Source: Phytoactinopolyspora endophytica (lineage in GTDB: Bacteria > Actinomycetota > Actinomycetes > Jiangellales > Jiangellaceae). From it: a stretch of 9,132 bases of DNA. The DNA is taken from the NCBI RefSeq assembly GCF_004138495.1, contig NZ_ML142851.1, forward strand, positions 192,909 to 202,040. The letters run 5' to 3'. This document shows positions 1 to 6,268 of the stretch, piece by piece. Under the pieces are notes generated by a model. It worked only from the letters and a program-made list of their open reading frames with translations, made no database searches and was not told the origin of the DNA. Position 1 is the stretch's first letter. Each line of letters starts with the position of its first letter. The translations under genes and the position numbers were made by a program.

Positions 1-2142
1 CGCCTTCACCTGTTCGATACGCTCCGAGTACGACGCCACGGACTCGGCACTCGTCCAATGGTCGAGCCGGGACCACCCGGTGTAACCCTCCAGCTGGGTC
101 GCCGCGTCGACGGTCGCCTCCAGCTCCCGGTAGCGGCGGTCAAGGTCGTCAGCATCGGCGCGAGCCCGCTCCTCGGCGACGGCCAGCGCGCTGACCTCGC
201 TCTCCAGGGCTGCCAGTTTGGCGGTCACATTCCCGCCGAGGATGAACGACGACGGGTTGGTCGACTCAGCACGGTCGTCCTTGCGGTAGTGGCTGCCCGG
301 CAGCTTCACGGTTCCGCGCAATGTCACCGCCATCCGGTGTTCGTCGAGCTCGTCGGCGTTCTCGACGCAGACGTGGTCGAACCTGTCGGCCACCTGGTCG
401 GCGAGCCACGGCCCGCAGGGGTGGTCCCAGTCGACGGTCAGCTTGGCCGCCAGCGTGCTGCGCGCCGGGGTCGACGGAGCGCCGGACACGGCGGTCACCA
501 CGCTGTACTCGACGACGCCGCGCATATCGTTGCCGTCGATGAACGCCTGGACGGACTTCTGATGCCGTTTCGGGACCAGCAGGCGGAGGCCGAAAGTGCG
601 CAGCACCTTCTCCGCCGCCGGACGCCAGCGCTCCTCGCCGTCGGCGATGTCGAGCAGCTCCGCGGCATAGGGAAGCTCGGTCACGTCGACACCGGCGCCC
701 TCGGCGATCTGTTCCCGTCGCCGGGCCGCGTGCGCCGGGATCAGAGACTTGGTGGACCGCAGCGTCGTCAGCTCCGCGGCCTTGGCCTCGTGTTTCTTAC
801 GGGCGTCGCCGGCCGCGGCGAACACCGAGTGCCGTTGCGGCTCCAGCTCCTGCTGTTCGGCACGGGCCTGCTCCAGCAGCCGCGGGAGCCGCTCGCGCAG
901 CGCGGCGAACTCCTCCTCGGTCGCCGGCACAGACTCGCCGAGCCGGTCGACCAGGGCGCTGTACGCGCGGTAGGTGCGCTCGCGTGCCTGCGCCTCGCCG
1001 TTGGCGGTCTCCAGCCGCAGCTTCAGGTCCTCCAGCGCCTGACCTTCGCTGCGCAGCTGTTCGTCCAGCGACACGTAGGCCGCCTTCGCCTCCTCGTAGA
1101 GCCGTTCCTGCTCGCCGAGGTCGGCATCGAGGACCTTCTTCTCCCGCTCCAGCTCGTCCAGCGCCTCCTGGAGCGTATGCACGTGCACACCGCGCAGGTA
1201 GGTCTCCATCGCGTCGCCCAGCAGTGACTCGGCGAGGCTGTGGGTACGGCCGGACTCGCGGTACGTCTCCCAGTTCGGCGGCAGATCGTGCAGCACCTTC
1301 TCCTGGGCGTTGGCGCGACGCGCCGTCTCGTACGCCTCGTTCAACGGGGTGAACGCGTCGAGCATCTTCTGGGCGGCGGCGAACGTCTCCGGCTCGTCGA
1401 GCATGTTGCCCCGGATGAACAGGTTCAAGTCGCCGACGTTCTTCATCGCCTTCGCCTTGCCCAGCAGGGACAGCGCAGTCTTGGACCCGCCCAGGCCGAT
1501 GCGCTTGGTGAGCTCGCGCATGTAGGCGGTCTGGCTCTCGGGATAGTGCGCCGGGTAGGTCGCCTTCAGCCAACGGGTGTCGAAGTTCCGCTGCGCCCAC
1601 TCCTCCATCAGCGTGAGGTTGAAGTGGCCGTGGTGCAGCTGGTGCATGGTCTTCAGCGACGCCCCGTCGGTCTCCGCTCCGGTGAACCACTTCACGACGA
1701 CGGCCGTGGTGATCGAGTCGACGCCGTCCGCATAGGTGGCGGCGATCGCCGACCAGGCCGCCTTGCCACCCCGGAGATAGCGCACCTGAGATTGGGCATG
1801 TTCGTCGTTCGTCTCCGACCAGGCGCCGCGTACGTAGTCCGCGACGCTGCGGGTGGCCTGCTTGGCGCCGCGCACGTTCAGGTCGGCGGAAGCGTTGAAA
1901 CGCTGGTCGTGGGTGGGGAGCAGGACGGCCGAGTGGGCGTCCATGAGGGAGGACTTACCGGAGCCGGACGGGCCGGTGAACAGCACCCCTCGCTCGTCCA
2001 CGGGGATGTCCTTGTAGCCGTTGAACGTTCCCCAGTTGATCACCTGGAGCCGGATGAGGCGGAACTGACCGAGGTAGATGGTGCGGGCGCCGGCTTCGGG
2101 CGCCGTCGGCTGTCCGGCCTGCCGCGTGACGTCATCAGTCAT
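1..2142 (-). CDS. jetC: Wadjet JetC, SMC/MukB-like ATPase (5' part; runs off the left edge)
   Basis: This is the motor subunit of a type I Wadjet system (COG4913 / AAA_29 family), an SMC-like ATPase that extrudes plasmid DNA loops with JetA and JetB. The frame is open for all 714 codons to base 1 with no stop. The family is about 1,100 residues, so roughly a third is missing, including the C-terminal ATPase half (signature and Walker B). Visible parts: the INWGTF start of the AAA_29 domain at residues 35-40; Walker A GPSGSGKSS at 57-65; an N-terminal ATPase lobe to about 280; a charged coiled coil at about 320-480; a hinge-like globular region at about 485-625 with a typical RTFGLRLLVP segment; then the returning coiled coil from about 640. 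The ATG start overlaps the jetB stop (ATGA), with AAGGAGG nine bases upstream. This start is well supported. Identification rests on the fold landmarks plus the adjacent jetA and jetB. Confidence 0.93.
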   Translation of the reverse strand, partial: MTDDVTRQAGQPTAPEAGARTIYLGQFRLIRLQVINWGTFNGYKDIPVDERGVLFTGPSGSGKSSLMDAHSAVLLPTHDQRFNASADLNVRGAKQATRSVADYVRGAWSETNDEHAQSQVRYLRGGKAAWSAIAATYADGVDSITTAVVVKWFTGAETDGASLKTMHQLHHGHFNLTLMEEWAQRNFDTRWLKATYPAHYPESQTAYMRELTKRIGLGGSKTALSLLGKAKAMKNVGDLNLFIRGNMLDEPETFAAAQKMLDAFTPLNEAYETARRANAQEKVLHDLPPNWETYRESGRTHSLAESLLGDAMETYLRGVHVHTLQEALDELEREKKVLDADLGEQERLYEEAKAAYVSLDEQLRSEGQALEDLKLRLETANGEAQARERTYRAYSALVDRLGESVPATEEEFAALRERLPRLLEQARAEQQELEPQRHSVFAAAGDARKKHEAKAAELTTLRSTKSLIPAHAARRREQIAEGAGVDVTELPYAAELLDIADGEERWRPAAEKVLRTFGLRLLVPKRHQKSVQAFIDGNDMRGVVEYSVVTAVSGAPSTPARSTLAAKLTVDWDHPCGPWLADQVADRFDHVCVENADELDEHRMAVTLRGTVKLPGSHYRKDDRAESTNPSSFILGGNVTAKLAALESEVSALAVAEERARADADDLDRRYRELEATVDAATQLEGYTGWSRLDHWTSAESVASYSERIEQVKA

Positions 2143-3059
2143 ACTCCGTCGCCTCCTTCGGCACCGCTCGGCCCATCCTCGCCCATCTCGCCGGTGTCTT
2201 CATCCGAAGTGTCGTCGGCGACGGGATCGTCGTCGTTCCGGTCCGTCGCCGCCGCCTCGCCGAACGGTGTGTCGCCGAAGGGCGCGTCGTCGTCGGCCGG
2301 TACGTCACCACGGGCGATAGCCTGGTAGCGCCGGGTCAGCACCTCGACCCTCTCCGCGGTGAGCACAGACGTGATCACCCCGTAGACGAGATACCGGTCG
2401 GTGCCCTTGACAGGCTTGATGATCGCGGCGTCGTCGAGCGACTTGATGGCGGTGACGACCTTCTTGTGGAACGCCGCCTCGTCGGTGTCATCGGCCCGCT
2501 TGTACGCCATCATGTGATCGATCATGTCGGCGGTCTCCACGACCGGGTTCTCCGGTGACGCCAGATACTGCTGGTAGAGGTAGAGCGCCAGTGTGCTCGC
2601 CGCCAGGCTGAGTGTCTTGGTGCGCAGGATGGCGCGGCTGTGCTGGCTGGGGTCCTCGGCCTGGCGGGTGAACGCGTACCGGTGCTCGTGGTTGATCTCC
2701 AGCAGCAGGCCCAGCTCCGACAGGCGGCTGCGCAGCTTCTTCTCGTGCTGCAACAGAACCGCCCAGTGTCTGCTGCTCCCGGAGACGTGCGGGGCAGCGA
2801 CCAGCTCCTGCAGCGTCCAGCACACCTCGGGCGGAAGCTCGCTGGTGTCACCGTCGAAGCGGGCTTCGTGGTCGCCGGAGCCGACGCGCGTCCCGGCGGC
2901 GTCGTCAGAGGCTGACTCGTCGAAGACATCCGTCGGGTCCAGGGTGGCAGCCGGGATGGCGCTCACCTCGGAGAACAGCCCGTCACCGTCGGTGTCGCCC
3001 AGGCTCGGGCCGGCGTTGTCGGTGGTCATGGTGTCCGCGTCATCCGGTGTATCAGGCAT
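2139..3059 (-). CDS. jetB: Wadjet JetB, KITE-like subunit (DUF4194)
   Basis: JetB is the MukE/KITE-like winged-helix subunit that bridges the JetA kleisin and JetC ATPase in the Wadjet complex. The protein is 306 residues. The recognisable DUF4194 core covers about residues 78-248 and includes the conserved-looking block around RSRLSELGLLLEI (111-123) and the HRYAFTRQ strand (126-133). The helical segment at 145-168 and the KSLDDAAIIKPV wing region (206-217) fit the same family. The core is flanked by long acidic tails, residues 1-77 and 251-306, rich in Asp, Glu, Gly and Ser and predicted to be disordered. The chosen ATG overlaps the jetA stop by 8 bases and has a modest GGAAG upstream. A second ATG at residue 11 has no visible ribosome site. 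The 3' end overlaps jetC by ATGA, so the two are translationally coupled. Confidence 0.92.
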   Translation of the reverse strand: MPDTPDDADTMTTDNAGPSLGDTDGDGLFSEVSAIPAATLDPTDVFDESASDDAAGTRVGSGDHEARFDGDTSELPPEVCWTLQELVAAPHVSGSSRHWAVLLQHEKKLRSRLSELGLLLEINHEHRYAFTRQAEDPSQHSRAILRTKTLSLAASTLALYLYQQYLASPENPVVETADMIDHMMAYKRADDTDEAAFHKKVVTAIKSLDDAAIIKPVKGTDRYLVYGVITSVLTAERVEVLTRRYQAIARGDVPADDDAPFGDTPFGEAAATDRNDDDPVADDTSDEDTGEMGEDGPSGAEGGDGV

Positions 3060-4629
3060 CGACCGTGTCTTCCAGGAGACTGGCTTCGAGGAGCAGGGGT
3101 TGCTTACTCAGTGTCCGATGGTGCTCGGCAGCGGCCATCGGGTCGGGGACGGGCTCGGTGAACGCGATCCACGGCAGCGTGATCTCCCGCGTGCCACGGC
3201 TGGTGTGGGCGGACGCGTTCACCCGCGCGTCCGGGTCGACGTCACCGTAGCGAGCGGCCAGCGACCACAGGCCCACCACGTCCCCGGTTCGCGGTTGGTC
3301 GATCCGCTCCAGCACGTCGGAGAGCGTCGCCGGGCCGCCGCCGGCGGCGGAGACAGCCTCGATCGCTGAGTTCACGGCCGAGCGCAGCGTCGCCCAGTCG
3401 ATGGACTCCTTGCCCACCAGGGCAGCCGGGTCGACAGTGAAGTCGTCTGCGCCCTCGGCGAGGGCGTCCGGCGGATCGCCGGCCCCTTCGGAGAGCCTCA
3501 GCCGCCCGACCGACGAGGTGTCCGCACCGCTCATCGGGACCGGGAATCCGATATCGCGTCCGCCGTGAGTGTGCTGGAACGCTTCGGCGGCCGCTGCCTG
3601 CGCCTCGCTGACCAGTGTGCGCATGCTGCGGTAGTGCAGAGCGTCGCCGCCTCGGACGAAGTTGTTCATCCGCCGGAACGCGACGGCGCGGGCGTCCTCG
3701 ACCTCCTGCACGCGGTCCCACATGGCGTCGATGAAGCTGGACAGCGACTCCACCATGTCCGGCGGCAGCGTACGGACATGGGTGACGATCTCGTCGATGT
3801 CCGTCTCCAGCTGCGCACGCTGTGACGGAGTGGCGATCAACGTGGCGAAGGCGCGGAACGCCTGTCCCTCCGCGGACTCCGAGATGACGTCGTGGCCCTC
3901 GAACATCCGGTCCAGCGACTCGGCGAAGGCGGCAGGATCGTCGGCGAGACTCTGCCGGATCAGGGCCGTGGTGTTGGCCTGCATCTGCTCGCCGTAGCGG
4001 GCGATATCGGACGGGATGCGCTCGATCAGCTGGGTGAGCGCGGTCACCTTGTCGACGAGCTCACGCTCGTCCACGGTGGGTGCCTGCTCGCTGTCCAGCG
4101 CCTCCCGCTGGGCGACGAGCATGGCGATCTGCTCGTCCAGTGCCTGCCGCCGGGCCTGGGGATCCGGGTTGGCCTCGGTGGCGATCTGCCGCATCTCGGC
4201 CATCACCATGGTCAGCGCTGACTCGGTGGCGAGCGACGTCTGCCGGCGCAGGTTGCGCATCTGCCGTACGGCCTGGCTGGCGCCGGAGGTCAGCTGGTAA
4301 CGCTCCAGCCGGGACTCCGGGTCGATGCTGCGATGCACCCAGCCCTTCTTCGTCCACCGAGTCAGCAGCGCGTCCGCGTCCGGCGCTGGGGCGAACACCG
4401 GGTCGTCGTCGGTGGGAACATAGCTGCGCAAGGGGCCGGCCAGGTCGGCCTCGATCCTGGCGGTGAGGGTCTCCCCGTCGACGATCTGGCCGTTGCCGAG
4501 GTGCGCGGCCATCAGAGCGAGGTGCAGCAGCGCGTCGTTCGAGCGCAGCAGGGACATGGTCACATCGGCGGCGGCATTGGTGCGGAACTCGTGCCACAGG
4601 TTCTCGGCGTTCCGGTCCTTCCCCCTCAC
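3052..4629 (-). CDS. jetA: Wadjet JetA, kleisin-like subunit (DUF3375)
   Basis: JetA is the MukF-like kleisin that closes the JetC ATPase ring in type I Wadjet. The protein is 525 residues, normal for DUF3375. Residues 11-115 form the N-terminal winged-helix region: a helix around SLLRSNDALLHLALMAAHL, a strand/wing around WTKKGWVHRSI at 92-102, then YQLTSGA. Residues 118-210 are helical and probably coiled coil. A long helical middle follows with the family-typical FRRMNNFVRGGDALHYRSMR segment. A glycine/acid-rich linker leads to the C-terminal winged helix, which contains the ITLPWIAF strand. The start is a GTG at 4629. It keeps the first helix (ENLWHEFRTN) that family members have before the LLRS motif; the alternative ATG at 4557 would cut it. 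Neither start has a good ribosome site, and a -10-like hexamer just upstream suggests a near-leaderless message. It is the first gene of the jet operon. Confidence 0.92.
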   Translation of the reverse strand: MRGKDRNAENLWHEFRTNAAADVTMSLLRSNDALLHLALMAAHLGNGQIVDGETLTARIEADLAGPLRSYVPTDDDPVFAPAPDADALLTRWTKKGWVHRSIDPESRLERYQLTSGASQAVRQMRNLRRQTSLATESALTMVMAEMRQIATEANPDPQARRQALDEQIAMLVAQREALDSEQAPTVDERELVDKVTALTQLIERIPSDIARYGEQMQANTTALIRQSLADDPAAFAESLDRMFEGHDVISESAEGQAFRAFATLIATPSQRAQLETDIDEIVTHVRTLPPDMVESLSSFIDAMWDRVQEVEDARAVAFRRMNNFVRGGDALHYRSMRTLVSEAQAAAAEAFQHTHGGRDIGFPVPMSGADTSSVGRLRLSEGAGDPPDALAEGADDFTVDPAALVGKESIDWATLRSAVNSAIEAVSAAGGGPATLSDVLERIDQPRTGDVVGLWSLAARYGDVDPDARVNASAHTSRGTREITLPWIAFTEPVPDPMAAAEHHRTLSKQPLLLEASLLEDTVDA

Positions 4630-4637
4630 GCTGGGAC

Positions 4638-4643
4638 ACGATA
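4638..4643 (-). promoter_or_regulatory. Possible -10 element for a near-leaderless jetA transcript
   Basis: On the minus strand the hexamer TATCGT fits the actinobacterial TAnnnT -10 consensus. Its last base lies 8 bases before the jetA GTG, so a start point about 7 bases downstream would give a 5' leader of 0-2 bases. That fits the lack of a Shine-Dalgarno sequence in front of the GTG. There is no convincing -35. The rest of the 86-bp gap (4630-4715) shows no terminator and no copy of the inverted repeats found in front of higB, only a weak 6-bp repeat with a 21-base loop (4655-4660 with 4682-4687). Read-through from the toxin-antitoxin genes therefore remains possible. Confidence 0.33.
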
Positions 4644-4715
4644 ATCGATGACCGGCTCCACGGACGATTCGACGAGTTGGCTGGAGCAGTCGATCGGCGC
4701 TATCTCAACCCATCC

Positions 4716-5783
4716 CTACTCGCGCTGCGGCTCAGCCTGGAACTCGAAGCGCCTCTTGAGCTGGTGTCCCCACGCGTAGTCGCCTGTCTCGCGGTGGATT
4801 CGGCCAAGGACGATTCCCGGTGCCACACCGATCTCTTCGGCGAAGGCACGTACGGCTTGAATGTTACGTCCCCGAGGCATGCGTTCCGCATGCTCCGGCG
4901 GGATGAGCGTATCGGCTGCGAACTGATTGGCCTCGTCCTCAGCGTGATCGCGATCCGTATTGAGGTAGAGACCGTTGTGTGCGTGAAGGAGGACATGGCC
5001 GATCTCGTGGAACAGGGTGAACCACACCTGATCGTCGGCCTTGCCGCGTAGCGAGAGCTGGACGATCGGATGCTGCCCAAGCCATCGGGTCGCCCCGTAG
5101 ACACCAAGACCCGGTACCTCCGGAACGAATGTGAGCGCTACTCCGACGCTGGCGAGCTTCGCGACGAGATTGTCAACACATGTCGACGGGTCATCACGTG
5201 TCAGAGCGCGCAGCGATGGGAGTATGTCACGTAGTTGCGTTTCGTTGTACGCGTTCAGTTCGTTCCATCGGACAGCTCGTTCGCCCAGGGTCAGCCATAC
5301 CGCGAGGTCGATGCAGTCATCGCGGCCGCGCAGCGATTTGCGGTAGGCGACTGCATCGGACTTCCATGTTGTGTTCCACGCCTGGAGGCTCGCGACGCCG
5401 AGCAGCTTGAGCAGCTGAGAGACAGTGCCGACTCTGTCTTTGGTGTCTGCCGTGATGTAGCTGTACGTGCGGAGATAGCGCAAGGGGAAGGCCTTCGCCT
5501 CTTCGTGCTGATCGACCAGCGCTTGCTCGGCGCCGAGGCGAGCGAGGTCTTCGCGATACAGAGACTCGTACTGATTCCAGATCCGAGCGGGTATGCCCGT
5601 CACCCGCTCCAAGCCGAGTGCCGTCTCGTGCGACAGGGACGCCTTGCCACGGAGCAACTCGCTCACATGCTTTCGGGATACGCCGAGACGCCGTGCGAGC
5701 TCCGCCGCGTTGACAGCATGATCTTCCATCCACTCGGCGACGAATTCGCCAGCGGGGACTGCGTAGTTGGGGAGGCTGGTCAT
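4716..5783 (-). CDS. higA: HigA-like HTH antitoxin fused to ImmA/IrrE-type metallopeptidase domain
   Basis: This 355-residue protein has two domains. Residues 10-75 are a HigA/VapI-type helix-turn-helix: AAELARRLGVSRKHVSELL, then ALGLERVTGIPARIWN, the usual shape of addiction-module antitoxins. Residues about 205-335 are an ImmA/IrrE-type (COG2856) domain with an intact zinc motif HEIGH (H259, E260, H263) and a probable third ligand in EDEANQFAADTLIP (E282 or E284). The middle (80-200) is helical with no motif I can name. Known roles of the family suggest it binds and represses its own promoter and neutralises the upstream toxin. The peptidase domain could make it sensitive to a signal, as in ImmA/ImmR or IrrE/DdrO, but here repressor and protease are in one chain. 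The ATG overlaps the toxin stop (ATGA), with GGAGG five bases upstream. GC is lower than in the jet genes (53-62% in sampled lines). Confidence 0.87.
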   Translation of the reverse strand: MTSLPNYAVPAGEFVAEWMEDHAVNAAELARRLGVSRKHVSELLRGKASLSHETALGLERVTGIPARIWNQYESLYREDLARLGAEQALVDQHEEAKAFPLRYLRTYSYITADTKDRVGTVSQLLKLLGVASLQAWNTTWKSDAVAYRKSLRGRDDCIDLAVWLTLGERAVRWNELNAYNETQLRDILPSLRALTRDDPSTCVDNLVAKLASVGVALTFVPEVPGLGVYGATRWLGQHPIVQLSLRGKADDQVWFTLFHEIGHVLLHAHNGLYLNTDRDHAEDEANQFAADTLIPPEHAERMPRGRNIQAVRAFAEEIGVAPGIVLGRIHRETGDYAWGHQLKRRFEFQAEPQRE

Positions 5784-6106
5784 GATTCCCTCCTCTCGCC
5801 GATTGCCGTTGTCTGGTAGTCCTCGAGATTGACGACGAGCGTCGTTGATCCGTCATCGGTGATCGGCTCGACGATGAGTCGCCAGTTTGCGCTCACACGC
5901 GCCGACCATTGCCGGCCGCGATCACCGGTGAGATGCTCCCAGCGGCCGACGCCGTGCCGTAGGTCCTCAAGGGCGTTCGCTGCACGAAGTTCGGCGAGCC
6001 GCTTCTTCAAGGCCTTGGCCACCTCGAAGCCGACCTCCTTGCGCATCACCTTCTCGTCCGTGCAGAGCCGTTCAACTCTATTGTCAGAGTACCTCAGGTC
6101 GACCAT
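5780..6106 (-). CDS. higB: HigB/RelE-like toxin of a toxin-first TA pair
   Basis: A 108-residue protein of the RelE/ParE superfamily, in the killer-protein group usually placed directly before HigA-like or HTH-ImmA antitoxins. Characterised HigB members are ribosome-dependent mRNA nucleases. Visible features: two N-terminal helices (residues 20-47, KALKKRLAELRAANALEDL), then the compact beta sheet with HLTGDRGRQWSARVSANWRLIVEP (58-81) and the final VVNLEDYQ strand (91-98). The Arg of ANWR, conserved in HigB, is present. The final His of the usual DYH ending is replaced by Gln (DYQ), so activity may be altered. The gene starts at ATG 6106, with paired inverted repeats just upstream, and overlaps the antitoxin by four bases. 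Local GC is low (about 52% around its 5' end). Confidence 0.85.
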   Translation of the reverse strand: MVDLRYSDNRVERLCTDEKVMRKEVGFEVAKALKKRLAELRAANALEDLRHGVGRWEHLTGDRGRQWSARVSANWRLIVEPITDDGSTTLVVNLEDYQTTAIGERRES

Positions 6107-6110
6107 GGAG

Positions 6111-6129
6111 TGTTACCTGATCCGTAACA
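6111..6129. promoter_or_regulatory. Inverted repeat upstream of higB, probable operator (proximal)
   Basis: TGTTAC and GTAACA form perfect 6-bp arms separated by 7 bases, ending 5 bp before the higB ATG. The size and position suit binding by the dimeric HTH antitoxin, which in HigBA systems represses its own operon. A repressor here would block initiation or promoter clearance. The assignment is an inference from symmetry and position. Confidence 0.55.
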
Positions 6130-6132
6130 TCA

Positions 6133-6153
6133 ATTGGATGGGCAAGATCCAAT
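6133..6153. promoter_or_regulatory. Inverted repeat upstream of higB, probable operator (distal)
   Basis: ATTGGAT and ATCCAAT form perfect 7-bp arms around a 7-base spacer. The inner 6-bp arms give the same 19-bp geometry as the proximal repeat, and the two centres are 23 bp apart, close to two helical turns. The arm sequences differ, so the two may bind different proteins or the same protein with different affinity. The minus-strand hexamer TTGGAT inside it could act as a -35, with TGTTAC 17 bases further on as a poor -10. I could not fix the promoter with confidence. Confidence 0.5.
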
Positions 6154-6190
6154 GATGGCACAGGATTTCACCCCGAAAGTCGTCGTTCAC

Positions 6191-6209
6191 AAGCGTGCGA
6201 TCGCAGCTT
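6191..6209. repeat. Quasi-palindrome in the 162-bp gap before higB
   Basis: The sequence reads AAGC, one unpaired G, TGCGATCGCA, GCTT: an 18-bp palindrome interrupted by a single extra base. As RNA on the minus strand it can form a 7-bp stem with one bulge, but no T-run follows. It may be an extra protein-binding site, a weak terminator for the response-regulator operon, or chance. The rest of the gap shows no gene or RNA that I recognise. Confidence 0.25.
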
Positions 6210-6246
6210 CGACCTGGGCGCTGCCTGCCCGGTTCTCATGGATCAA

Positions 6247-6259
6247 CCACCGACGGTGG
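6247..6259 (-). terminator. Weak hairpin just after the response regulator
   Basis: CCACCG and CGGTGG flank one central base, giving a short GC-rich hairpin that begins 10 bp past the response-regulator stop codon. No U-tract follows on the minus strand, so it is at best a non-canonical terminator or a 3'-end-protecting structure. The position is right for the end of the exporter operon, but the stem is short. Confidence 0.28.
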
Positions 6260-6268
6260 CCGCAGGCC

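Noticed and set aside
58..2328. Long plus-strand open frames of about 360-390 codons opposite jetC
   Set aside because: They are antisense to a gene with clear Walker A, coiled-coil and hinge features. Their translations are Arg/Leu/Gly/Val-rich without recognisable domains, the usual shadow of high-GC coding.
4655..4687. 6-bp inverted repeat GCTCCA / TGGAGC between the antitoxin and jetA as a terminator
   Set aside because: Short arms, 21-base loop and no T-run; not distinguishable from chance.
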